Positions 1 through 10,196 of a stretch of DNA of 64,000 nucleotides are shown one piece after another (the stretch's first letter is position 1; the number at the start of each line of letters is the position of its first letter). The position numbers and the translations under genes are program-made. The DNA lies in the NCBI GenBank assembly GCA_043228905.1, contig JBHGNT010000010.1:3224001-3288000 (forward strand), given 5' to 3'. Origin of the DNA: Azolla caroliniana. Lineage: Eukaryota; Polypodiophyta. The notes below the pieces were generated by a model that ran no database searches, was not told the DNA's origin, and saw nothing but the letters and a program-made list of their open reading frames with translations.

Positions 1-119
1 CAACTGGTTTTTTGCTCATGCTTGCCGTCATGAGCTTCAATGTCGGGATCTTCTTCTCTGTTCTCGCTGGCCTCGCCCTCGGATTCATCCTCTTTCGCGT
101 TAATCACCTCTCCCGGTAA
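1..119 (+). CDS. COPT/Ctr copper transporter, C-terminal end (partial)
   Basis: Reading from base 3, 38 codons are open to a TAA stop at 117..119. They encode a hydrophobic stretch containing MLAVMSFNVGIFF followed by AGLALGFILF. This matches the end of plant COPT/Ctr copper transporters. Family knowledge: TM2 carries methionines that line the copper pore, and TM3 carries a GxxxG packing motif, seen here as GLALG. The protein would trimerise in the plasma or vacuolar membrane and move Cu(I) into the cytosol. The N-terminal Met-rich region and TM1 lie outside the window. The short tail after TM3 (RVNHLSR) lacks the Cys-containing C-terminal motif seen in some Ctr proteins. Which COPT member this is cannot be decided. 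Confidence 0.85.
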   Translation, partial: TGFLLMLAVMSFNVGIFFSVLAGLALGFILFRVNHLSR

Positions 120-120
120 A

Positions 121-1256
121 AGATAAACCCTAATCTTACTCCTAATTCTGAGTCATTATGCTAACCCTAAACCTAGAGTCATTAATCCTAACCCTAACCC
201 TAACCCTAGTTCTACACTATAATCCTAACCCTAAACCTAATCCTAGTTCTATATTATAATCCTAACCCTAATCCTAGTTCTACACTATAATCCTAACCCT
301 AACCCTAACCCTAACCCTAGTTCTACACTATAATCCTAACCCTAAACCTGATCCTAGTTCTACACTATAATCCTATCCCTAAACCTGATCCTAGTTCTAC
401 ACTATAATCCTAACCCTAACCCTAACCCTAGTTCTACACTATAATCTTAACCCTTAACCTGGATCATCACAATCGTAGAGACAATTCTGAACATTTAGTA
501 TATTCGTATTTATACTTAAATAAACCCTAACCATAATCCCAGGGCATTGGCCTCGCTCTGTCGCCATTTATCAGCAAAATCGGAACCCTAATTCTTGATC
601 AAGACACCGTCATTCAAATTATAGATGAATATTTCCCCCGAACCCTAACCTTAACTCTATATTAAGTATAGCTCCTAATTCTCTCCTTAAACCTAATCCT
701 ACTGCGACATTAATATCAATTCCAACCATGACCCGTGCTCTAAACCCTACCACCTACATCCTAGGCTTTGAATAACTGGAACCCTAATCTTATGGCAACC
801 TAAACCCTACGATTACTCTCATATTAACCCTCACCCTGCTACCGTAAGCTTACACCCTAACCCTGTGAGCCCTAAACCCTCGCCTTCCTACAGGAAGCCT
901 AAACCCTAAGCCTGTATGATCCCAAAATCCTCATCTTGCATGAGCCCTAATGCAAAACCCTACATTAACCGTTAGCCTAATCCCGGCATTATTCCTAATC
1001 GTACTTCTAAACCGTAATAACCCAACTCCTCGATCCGAATACCCCTGATCCAAAACCTTAATAATCCTAGTTCCAAAATCTTCGCAGGTACTAACCTCAG
1101 TCCTAAATCCTAATAACCCTCGTCGTAAACCCTACATTTCAGCCATGGCGTAGTCCTAAACCCTACACTTGAAGTATAACCCTAACCCTAACCCTAACCC
1201 TACACTTGAAGTATAACCCCAACCCCAACCTTAACCCTAATCATAACCCTAACACT
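121..1256. repeat. degenerate interstitial telomere-like repeats
   Basis: Dozens of CCCTAA and CCCTAAA units are mixed with variants such as CCTAAT and CCTAGTTC. From 195 to 450 they form a higher-order repeat in which 3 to 6 CCCTAA units alternate with a spacer CTAGTTCTACACTATAATC. The array decays gradually to about 1256. It starts within a few bases of the COPT stop codon, so it is interstitial, or lies in the 3' flank or UTR of a gene, and is not a chromosome end. Both the 6-bp form (TTAGGG on the other strand) and the 7-bp plant form are present. Confidence 0.9.
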
Positions 1257-1514
1257 ATATTAAGCCTCTCCCCACCCATGTCCTAAGAGATCTTCCATGT
1301 GTAATTTGCTTGCAACTTTGATGCCATGTATGTATGTATGTATCTATATGTGTGTCTGAGATCAACGGATTTTTGATGAATCTACTGACTATGTGTGGCA
1401 ACCCTAACAAGGAAAGCAGGGCCAGATGGTGTTCTTAATGATGATTAGGGTAAAAAAGAGTGTGCTTTGTGAGACAGATGAGCACAGGGGGGATCGATCC
1501 TAATGATATATGGC

Positions 1515-1800
1515 TGTCTATGTCTATGTCTATGTCCGCCCGCGTGTGCCTATGTTATGTCTTATGTCCGGTGGAATGTAGCGATCCTTTGTCCACGTAT
1601 ATGTCTTATGTCCGGCAGAATGTAGCGAGCCTATGACCGCTCAGATGTCCGTGTCCGGTAGAAGAATGTAGCGAGCCTATGTCCGCCCAAGTGTCCATGT
1701 CCGGTCGAGTGTAGCGAACCTATGTCCAGTAGAATGTAGGAGCCCATGTCCGCGCTTATGTCCACTTAAATGTCTATAACTACGCAAATGTCTATGTCCG
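1515..1800. repeat. degenerate minisatellite (TGTCCG-type units)
   Basis: An imperfect tandem repeat with units of roughly 45 to 60 bp. The core TGTCCGGTAGAATGTAGCGA is followed by GCCTATGTCCGCCC and shorter TATGTC runs. At least five units can be followed. There is no conserved reading frame. A short (TGTA)n run at about 1328..1344 precedes it. From 1800 to 2430 I see only unique AT-rich sequence, including a short duplicated TGTAGCCCT-type phrase near 2105 and 2142. Confidence 0.8.
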
Positions 1801-2429
1801 CCCCTAGGTGCAGACCATACTTCTATTCAAGTGAGTGACTTGCCAGAGTATACATGGGGTGCATGTAGCTCAACACCTAAAGTCAGTCTCGTGATTTACC
1901 CCCACTATAACATTGGTAAAAGGTTGTTTGGCCAAAATCAGCACCATAGACAAGGAGGTGGTTTGGTGGAGACCACATGGTCATGTCTTTTCTTTGTCTA
2001 TGAATGTAATAAACAAGATTTGAGGGGTGAACAAAAATTGGATAAATGGTGGGTGTCATCACGAATGTAGTCCAAACGTGACGACTGTACAAAGTCAGTT
2101 TATATGTAGCCCTCATAGGTGAAAGCTTAGAGGTTAAGTCTACATGTAGCCCTTACACGTGAAGAAACCGAGGGAAAAACATGCCCTTGTGTGTGAAACC
2201 TACAAAAGAAGCTAGGAGGTGGTCAACGCTTCAGTATATCTCGAATAGTTGGGACTCGCTTAGTCACTAAGGGTGGGTCTACACTATATGGTCTATGTTG
2301 TAAAGTCATAGTTGTGGTATGAGAGCAAGTTTGCTGTATAACAAATAAAATAAGGGTGTTTGTATTTATTTTGTATTATTTTCTCCCTTAATGTAACCCT
2401 AGAGCTCTAGTGAACACATAGGAGCTCAT

Positions 2430-2665
2430 GAATTTGTGCTACGTGGCTTTGACAATGTGGTCATTGTCCTTGCCTTGGTCATATGGCTTTGGAAAAGAAT
2501 GATAGAGATTGGAATGCCATTAAAGTATAGAGCAATTGCAGTAGTATTATATGAGCAAGGCAAGTGCCAATTGAAAATGGATAGTGGTTTCTTGAAGTAC
2601 TTTTTGAGTATCGTGGGGGTCAACCAAGGGCGTTGCCCACTATCTCCCCACTCTTTGGTCTGTAC
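2430..2665 (+). pseudogene. LINE reverse transcriptase fragment
   Basis: About 78 codons resemble the central RT domain of plant LINE elements. They run from a region like GMPLKYRAIAVVLYEQ to VGVNQGRCPLSP, which corresponds to the usual GVKQGCPLSP motif with an inserted residue. The catalytic YADD block is not found downstream. It is a decayed remnant with no flanking ORF1 or endonuclease. The same motif is seen in better condition near 57150. Confidence 0.65.
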
Positions 2666-2699
2666 AAAGGAGTGATAAACATGAAGAAATAGTAAACAA

Positions 2700-5600
2700 G
2701 GGTGTAAAATATGAAGGATTTGTTTGTTCGAAACTCATTAGCAAAGGGGAGAGATGGATCCATGTCCCTTGTTGGTGTCCATACCACTGTGTATGAACAT
2801 GGATTGTACCTTGGGTTTGAAGGAGGAGGCACACATGCATAAAGCTAGAGCTATGCCAGACTATTGTAGTCTCTATCTCAAAACAATAAAGAAAAGGGAT
2901 TCCCCTTCATGAAGGTAGCGAGCCTTCTTATATAGGCTCAAACACCTAGGCTTTTGCATTTTGCTCATTGTAACATTAAGATAACTCAATCCTCACCCAT
3001 TATCCTTACAAATTAGCTTATAACTATGGTTATGATTATGATTGAAACATTGACCCCATAGAGGTAATAGCTATGCAAAGAGTGTATAAGTATATCACAC
3101 AAGTTAGGTGTTGAAGATATGCATCTTGACATCATCACCCAAATATGAAGATATGCAATGAAAACCTAGTGAAGGATGAGTATCACTTACTAATTGCATG
3201 CTCAATGTATGATTTAATTTGTGAGAAATATGATGACTAATTAGATATGTATGATAATGACTTGTTAGACAAGCATGACAAGGTAATTTCTACCAAGAAG
3301 GGTGAGCACGTATATACATGAATCATTTTCAGATGGAGAGTTTCTACTATGGAGTAGTAATCTCTCTTCTTAGGAAAGATTCACACATAAGATGATATGT
3401 TGATTTGGTTCCATAGATTGAAATTTGCCTTGTCATTGTCATTGGATAAACAAAATATGGTGTCTTGTCATTGTTGTCATTTACCATTTTTGATGGATGA
3501 GGCTATTTGTATTGTCTTGTTGTAGTCTCAGGTTATTGTGCACCTTGTGGATATTTTTGCTACACAATTTCCAATCAATGTTTCATTTCCAGCCCAAAAG
3601 CATGGGGCTATGTTTGTTCATTGCTTGTGTTTTCTTTGCTTATACATTATGCAAGGGATTAAAGGGGATATATAGTGAGGTAGTGAGTTCACTCAATTCA
3701 TCCGAAGATTAGATTATGTTAAGACTTTCAACTAAAGATTGAGTTGAAAAGAAGCAGTTGAACAAAAGAAATTCAAGTAGCTCTCCATTGCACTTCACTT
3801 CACTTCACTTATGGAGCAAAAAAAGGCATTCATGGAAAATTAGGAACTAAGAGATGAGCAATTGTGTGGTCTAATCAACATTACATGAATGGTCACTTGG
3901 ATGTAAAATGTTGAACCCCTTCAAAAACATCATAAGCACATCACACGTTCTTTAGATGGGTAAAGAGGAATTAGGAGACGTGAAAGGGTATGAGAAAAAC
4001 AATGTATGAATGAACCTTACCACTTCATGGCATTGGACCAAGAAATCTATAGAAAGAATTACCCATTGTAAGTGGGAGAAGTGGAGTGTCATAATCACAT
4101 ATGCGTGGAAAGTTGTATGGTATGTGAGGGGGATATTTGAAGGGACATATTGCAAGGGTTAATGAGGGGGCTAAAAAGGGATAAGGAGAGATAATAACAT
4201 CCAGAGAAATGTATGATTGTAAGGTCACATTCATAGTCATGCATTACATATCTACGTGTGTACAATGTATGAAGTGGTTTTCACCCAAGTTAATAACAAG
4301 GAAACTATCATCTTTGATTGGATGTAATCATAGCCTTTCATTTTGAATAGTTAAGCGTGTCTTTGCTCTCTTGTCTCCATTCAAATCTCAATCTTATTCA
4401 TGTCTAGGCTCTTTGCATACTTCGACTCATGTGAATACCTCCCTCTAAATACCTTGAGGATGCTCCTTAGATATAAGGCTCATTTTCTTTTCAAATAGAA
4501 ATGAGATATTGATTTTTTATCCACCACTGTGACTGTTGACATGAACAGATGACTCAATATATCTAGGAATTAACAACATATTGTGGTGTACCTTTGTGCA
4601 CTATGATATTGACCTAGTATTGTGCGTCAACCGATCGAGGTTTTGTGATAAAAAAAAGAAATATATAGTGATTGAGGAATGGTTTTTTTTATTATGAATA
4701 CTTGGTTGACATCACCAAGGTTTTAGTAATCTCAATCAAATAAATGATCAAATTGATGTTGTTGACATCTATGTTTACCGATCATATGTTTATCTCGATT
4801 CGAAAAGGTGGTCGGATACATTCCATTACTCATATTGAGATAAAATCTACCTATATATGCTAGTTCTTTACATAAACCCATATAAAATCTACCAATCTTC
4901 ATGGTTGGTTTCGATGTCATCAAAGTAGTCAAAATCTTGAAGGACCACCAAAAGTAGAGAAAGGATAGGCTCTAGGGGGGTGAAAATGGAACAATGTTGA
5001 TGCTATTGTTTTCCTTAGAGAATAAATGTGGTGGCATAGTGAAACAATAGAATTAAGGTGTCACGGTGGTGTGCTTGTAGTGGACCCATAACATCCGAAT
5101 GACATTCATTGACATTGTCCACTACAATAGGAGTAGTGGTCTAGTCACATAGCATTGACATGGTTGTCAATGTTTGTATCATTTAGCTAGTCGACAATAG
5201 ATGGTTGATGGTTGGTTGCTAGGAAACATGTTAATTGGAATTCATTAAGGATGGACACTTGGTTGCTTAAGGATGTTTTGATGAATAGGAGGTATTTACA
5301 ATGGCACAATTACAAGAGGACTAAAGCTCTACTCTGATTATAAATTGGCTAACAAAGCTAAGAGAGTTGCTACTTTGCTAGCCATTCCAAGTACTACTAT
5401 TTTCTTTCTATTTATTCCTCCCTTTAGCACTTTCGTCATATTAACGCTTGCTAATTGTGTCAACCACTTTCTTACATATCTTTACTACACTAACTACAAC
5501 ATACCTTAATTCAATAATTCATTGTTATTTGATCCTCAACTAATGTATAGTTATAGGGCCTTCACTTCAAAGCTAGGATCCTTGATTGGGTTGTTCACAA

Positions 5601-6040
5601 TCCAAAATCTTCTTTTGTTGCTTCTATGCATCAATGCTCATGCATTCATTTCCGTTCCACAACCTTCTATTCATACTCCCATCCAAGGCAATCATTGGCT
5701 TGTTTGTCACAACTCATGCCTTGAGTGGTACTCCATGACATGCACAACATAGACAGTCACATTGAAAATAGAAACTAGGAGTTGACTGAATATAGGGAAG
5801 AAAGAGAGAGGATATGTACAAATATTCTCTCAATGTACCAAAAAGGTTCACACTCCTAAGATTTATGTTGATAAACCTCTCAATTCTTCAAATGTTTTAA
5901 TAATGTGGAAATGTAAACCTTGTGCTTTGCAGCATTAGCGTTGTGGGGTGATGATGAACCTTACACATTAGATTTCTAAAAACAAGGACTATTAAAATGG
6001 CCAAATTTCGCAACATAAGTATTGAAAACAATAACAATTA
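2700..6040. other. gene-free AT-rich stretch
   Basis: I find no supportable coding exon, RNA gene or full mobile element here. Short open frames near 3500, 4000, 4730 and 5520 show no recognisable motif and no consistent codon pattern. This is probably decayed repeats and intergenic DNA. Confidence 0.5.
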
Positions 6041-6045
6041 TCAAT

Positions 6046-6420
6046 AATGGTATATATCACTGCAATAAAACAGATAGTCTCAACTTCGGAACCATGTTTT
6101 GCAATCCATAGGCCAATTTGTGCTCATGATGCATCTCATATGCCAAATTTAGCCTTGTACTTGACCTCTCTCACACATTCTACTCTGTTCTCTCAGGAAG
6201 ACTATTCATGCTTTCATATATCCTTCAAGCAGTCAACAATGCCTTTTGTAGTTAACAATGGTATATATCACTGCAATCATACAAATAACCTTGACTTCGT
6301 AACCATAATTTACAATCGATAGGCCAATTTGTATTCATGATTTATCTCATGTGCTAATGCTGGCCTCTAGTAGTATTTAATCTCTGTCTGTCTGTCTGTC
6401 TGTCTCTCGCACACACATTC
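6046..6420. repeat. tandem duplication, about 208-bp period
   Basis: The phrase AATGGTATATATCACTGCAA occurs at about 6046 and again at about 6257. Both are followed by similar sequence (AACCAT..TT.CAAT, then ATAGGCCAATTTGT and CTCATGATGCATCTCAT-like). The first copy also contains a short CT/CA-rich tract, and the second ends in a (TCTG)n microsatellite near 6385. No coding function is apparent. It lies just downstream of the esterase gene's 3' end. Confidence 0.75.
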
Positions 6421-6751
6421 AATTCTGTTGTCTCCACATAATGCACAGCAGTTAACTCGGACGTCTATTAAAGCCTTGCTATATCCTTCAAGCCTCTGTA
6501 TACAGAGTGTAATCAAAAGGGTTTTGGTTCCCAATATGAACTACATCATGGTACCAAACAAGGGTACTTTTATGATATTATATGACATTACTTCACATCT
6601 GACGAGGTCTCAAAATTAATTTTCATTTATTGATCGATTGTCGTGAGTGAATATCAATATTAATAACTAGGCAAAGACAAATTATTACAATAATAATAAG
6701 CCAATAAATCTGTTTACATAGATTTACAATGGCATTATATATAAAGCTCAC

Positions 6752-9317
6752 TCACAAAATAATATTAGTAAATGTCTTCGACGGATCATCAACATTTACT
6801 TCTGAATGTTGTGGAAAATCCCATTTCATTGCTTCAGATGATAAACCTTGGTCATCCAAAACGTTCTGAAGCTTTTCAAAAACAAAGCGATTACCATCCT
6901 CACTCAAATGTAGACCATCACTGCGGACAATGTTGTTTTTCCAAAATAAGTAAATTTTTCATCACAATATTTGCCGAAATGATGTTCTTTAAAGAAAGGT
7001 GGGAAAAAGTGGATTTTGTTTATAACCAAAACACCCGGCCTCACCTCAAATACGTTGTCTCCCACCCTCGTTTCTCTTGCATGGATGACCATAGCTCTAT
7101 AACCGGCACCCCAGCTTCAATGGAAACCTCTACGCATGCTTTTGCATAGGTTCCTGTCACTTCATTTGTTCTAGAGGAGATATCGTCTTGTTTAGTGCCA
7201 TAGTATTTCCTATAGCCAATTAAAAATTACAGACATGAGTCCATAGTTTCAAAGTTGCATAACAAATACCATTTCAGTTAGATACGTTGAGATGAGAACA
7301 CCAATATATGAATACCCCTACTGGAATATCCTTGGATTTCAAATAAACTACAAGAATACCCCTATGTAGGGTGTGAGGGGCATTCTGGGAATTCTAGAGA
7401 GCTTAGGGTTATTCAAGTAAATACCCAACATGTTAGGGTATTTTGGTGTTCTCTTCTCTTTCTCAGCAATGTTGCTATACCATGACTGGATTTGGAAGGC
7501 TTTCTCATCAACTGGTGGTGGAGTTAAGAGCACAATGCAGGTTTCCTTGCTTATTCCCTACAAATAGAGGCAGAAACATGGATTAATGTAGGCATTATGG
7601 AGCAATGCAGATGAAGATCAATCAGTGAACATAGAATTACACATACAAAGAAGAATTGCAAAAAGAAATGGAGAAAAGTAACATACTATGATAGATGATC
7701 TGAAGAAAATGAATTTAACACACAAACATCTTTGCAAAAGAAAAATGGCCAAATGTAGCATAAAGAGAAGAATATTGGAAAGGAGGAAAAAAATGGAATC
7801 AACTCAGCATGACGAGAAGTTTTGTGAAATAGAAATAGATCAATGTGCTACCTTAAATACTCACAATATTTGCAAGAAAGATCAATGGATCAACATTTGC
7901 ATACACAAGATTTTGCAACCACAGAATTGAATACTATTAATTGGAAAATAATTCATGGTGACATTACCACACAGAGAAGGTGATCACGATGATGTCCAGA
8001 CTACCTTGATGTGTGAGATAAACTTGATGAGATTCTCTTTATACTCTTGTAATGGAACATGTTGATTTCGATGGGCACGATCATCTAAAGCTGCATCATT
8101 TGCACCAAAGAAGATGGTAACTAGCTTAGGAGGGGGCTCCAATGATTCCTGACAGACAAAAATAAGTAACAAACAAGTAGAAAAAGATGAAATTAACAAG
8201 ATTGGTCACACCAGTTGAATGTTAAATTCTTTTTATTTTTCTTAAAATAATACAAAAACCCATTGATGATATCTATTACAATTGCTATGGTCATTATAGC
8301 AAGGTTAATCCTCAAAGGTGCTATGAGACTAGTTGACATAGAGGTAAATCCTATCTAGGAACAAGGCACCTACATGCACACCGAGACTAGCCCTCTATGA
8401 ACTAGGTGTGGACATAAAGGAAAGCCCTCTCTGAATCAGGTGCATGCAATTGATCTGAGACTTTCTGACATCAAGGTAAATCCTCTGTACACAAGATGCC
8501 GAGATAAAGACAGCTCCTATGGTGTAGCCACATTGCCAAGACTACCTAGCATAAATTATGCTCCTCTGTGAAAATGTGTTGGCATACATCTAAATCCTGT
8601 CTAGGACGATGGTGCCCGCCTTCAGACATGAGATTAATTCCTCTCTGGGGACTAGATGCCCCACAGAAGAATTGACACTAGTTGAAGTAAAGGTGATTCC
8701 TGTGTGGGGATAAGCAACTGCTATAGGGATCATGTGCCACCCACAGAGCTAAGTTGCAAATATTCCAACATCCCTGATCCATTTCCATATCCGCCAACAT
8801 AAACCTATCTATTGTGATAATACTCCATCTCTCTCTCTCTCTCTCTCTCTCCTTACAGATGGAAATATTTTGTCAAGCAGAAAGAGAGCCCAACGTGTGT
8901 TGTAGCCACTGAATCCTCGAAGCAGAACATCTGCCTGCAAAAACAAATGCGTAAAAGATTTCCCACACTTAATATGAAGAGAAAAGAAACTGCAGTAATT
9001 AAATAGCTCGAAGCTCCACATATCAAGTAAATCTCTCAGCTCTTTCCTCTAATATACCACAACTCTTGTCTCATCTCTTCACTCTAATACACCATTGCTG
9101 TCCTCTCATATCTTTTTCTCTAATACACGATCTCTGTTCGCTGATCTCTCTAACATCTGGTTATGATCAAATGGCATTTCCTCTATGGATGGAAGAAAAT
9201 CAGAAAAACAGTACCGACCTTGCGAGCGTAGGAATTGACGAGAGAAGCTCCCCAGCCATGAGGCGCGAAGGATTGCTGCGTGATGGAGTCACCAAACAAG
9301 ACGAAACGAGGCCTCAT
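6752..9317 (-). CDS. IAH1-like: GDSL esterase, isoamyl acetate-hydrolysing (IAH1-like), six exons
   Basis: Six exons join without a break: 9317-9219, 8934-8857, 8148-8005, 7557-7481, 7209-7045 and 6920-6752. They total 732 nt and encode 243 aa, the family's usual length. All five introns are GT/AG and phases match at each junction. Block I is GDSIT with Ser11 as the nucleophile. Block II is GYNTRWAL. Block III is GAND (Gly74, Asn76). The motif TPPPVDE follows, and block V is SDGLHL with Asp189 and His192. This is the SGNH hydrolase fold, and the SGNH residues and Asp are all present. The start ATG is the first one ahead of block I. Family role: hydrolysis of acetate or other short esters, probably cytosolic, as I see no signal peptide. 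A (GA)n tract sits in the 5' UTR. Intron 4 holds a MITE, and a MULE lies just upstream. Confidence 0.95.
7294..7453. mobile_element. MITE-like element in esterase intron 4
   Basis: This 160-bp segment is bounded by inverted GAGAACACCAA (7294) and TTGGTGTTCTC (ending 7453). The symmetry continues imperfectly inward (ATATGAATACCC against AGGGTATT). It holds internal GAATACCCCTA repeats and no coding sequence. It fills most of the 271-bp intron 4, starting 27 bp after the exon 4 donor. No clear target-site duplication is visible, so the superfamily is undetermined. Confidence 0.7.
8330..8765. repeat. degenerate tandem repeat inside esterase intron 2
   Basis: Units of about 60 to 70 bp share phrases such as AAATCCT.TCTAGGA and the words CTCTCTG, ACAAGATGCC and GACATAAAG, with heavy divergence. 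It lies wholly in intron 2 (8149..8856). The intron also carries a (CT)n run at 8827..8852 that abuts the exon 2 donor. Confidence 0.5.
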
Positions 9318-9319
9318 CT

Positions 9320-9327
<8 letters not shown>

Positions 9328-9361
<34 letters not shown>
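9328..9361. repeat. (CT)n microsatellite in esterase 5' UTR
   Basis: About 17 CT units lie 10 bases upstream of the esterase start codon. They read as (GA)n on the transcribed strand. GA-rich leaders like this are common in plant promoters and 5' UTRs and may bind GAGA-binding (BPC-type) proteins. That role is inference. Confidence 0.85.
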
Positions 9362-9365
<4 letters not shown>

Positions 9366-9426
9366 CTCTCTGCCTCTACTCTGTCTCCCTCTTTTTGTTT
9401 CTCTCTCTTGCTTGTATTGTATTGAG

Positions 9427-9538
9427 AATGTATGTATGTATGTATGTATGTATGTATATACATGTCATGTATGTATGTATGTATATACATGTCATGTATG
9501 TATGTATGTATATGCCATGTTATGTATGTATATACATG
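9427..9538. repeat. (TGTA)n-rich simple repeat
   Basis: Runs of TGTA are interrupted by TATACATGTCATG and GCCATGTTATG. A closely similar block in the same orientation occurs at 14273..14360 on the far side of the MULE. Open frames across it (MYVCMYVCIY-type) are simple-repeat artefacts. Confidence 0.9.
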
Positions 9539-9680
9539 GCTCGTGTCTATTCTGCATCAAATCATAAAGAGGGCTGGCGAGGGAATCGCGGCCATAGACG
9601 GTGTAGGTCGCTTAGAGGAAGGCGCGTGCGATCTGCACCGTCAGATTTCGATAAGGAAGAACGCGCGAAAAAAAGAGTTG
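9539..9680 (+). repeat. MULE left terminal inverted repeat
   Basis: The left arm starts around GTGTCTATT and runs to the A-rich end AACGCGCGAAAAAAA. It pairs with 14138..14272. The outermost bases match imperfectly and the interior matches well. Confidence 0.8.
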
Positions 9681-9830
9681 TCAGAGGTCGCCCAACTCTG
9701 AGTCGATGGTCGCCCAACCCTGTTAGAGGTCGCCCAACTCTGACTGTTGCAAGTCGCCCAACCATTTTAGGTCACCCAACCTTGACATTTGCAGGTTGCC
9801 CAACCGATTGGTCGCCCAACCAAATGTATC
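9680..9830 (+). repeat. subterminal GTCGCCCAAC repeats
   Basis: The decamer GTCGCCCAAC, or close variants, occurs about seven times at irregular spacing just inside the left TIR. Related but more diverged units (GTCGCCCAAATG, GTCACCCAAC) follow the third TIR-like copy near 14575..14640. Clustered subterminal repeats often bind transposase. That role is inference here. Confidence 0.75.
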
Positions 9831-10196
9831 ATTTCGACCAAAATCTTCAAATAAGCTTGTTCATTACCCTTAAAACTTATAATAACATATCAAACAGTCA
9901 CAAAATCCAACCTTAAATTATTCAAAATCGACGATCTTTACCATACTTATGTTAAAACAAATAATCATATTAAAACATAAAAGTTAAAAGTTAAAAAACA
10001 TAAAACTTAAAACAGAGAACATAAATCCACTTTAAACACCGTAAACCCAAATCAAAGGATGACATACTTGAATAAGGAAACTTAAAACATAAATCAACAT
10101 ATGACATACTCCCAAATGCACTTATAAATCAACATAAATCCACTTGAAACACTGTAAACCCAAATGCATTGGTCTGCAAAACCACTCAAGCTATGC

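Noticed and set aside
121-1256. True chromosome end
   Set aside because: A copper-transporter coding end lies to the left and unique sequence and genes continue to the right. The repeats are degenerate and mixed with spacers.
9280-9916. Plus-strand open frames with MYVCMYVC and SLSLSL stretches
   Set aside because: They are translations of the (TGTA)n and (CT)n microsatellites and of the MULE end, opposite the esterase exon 1.
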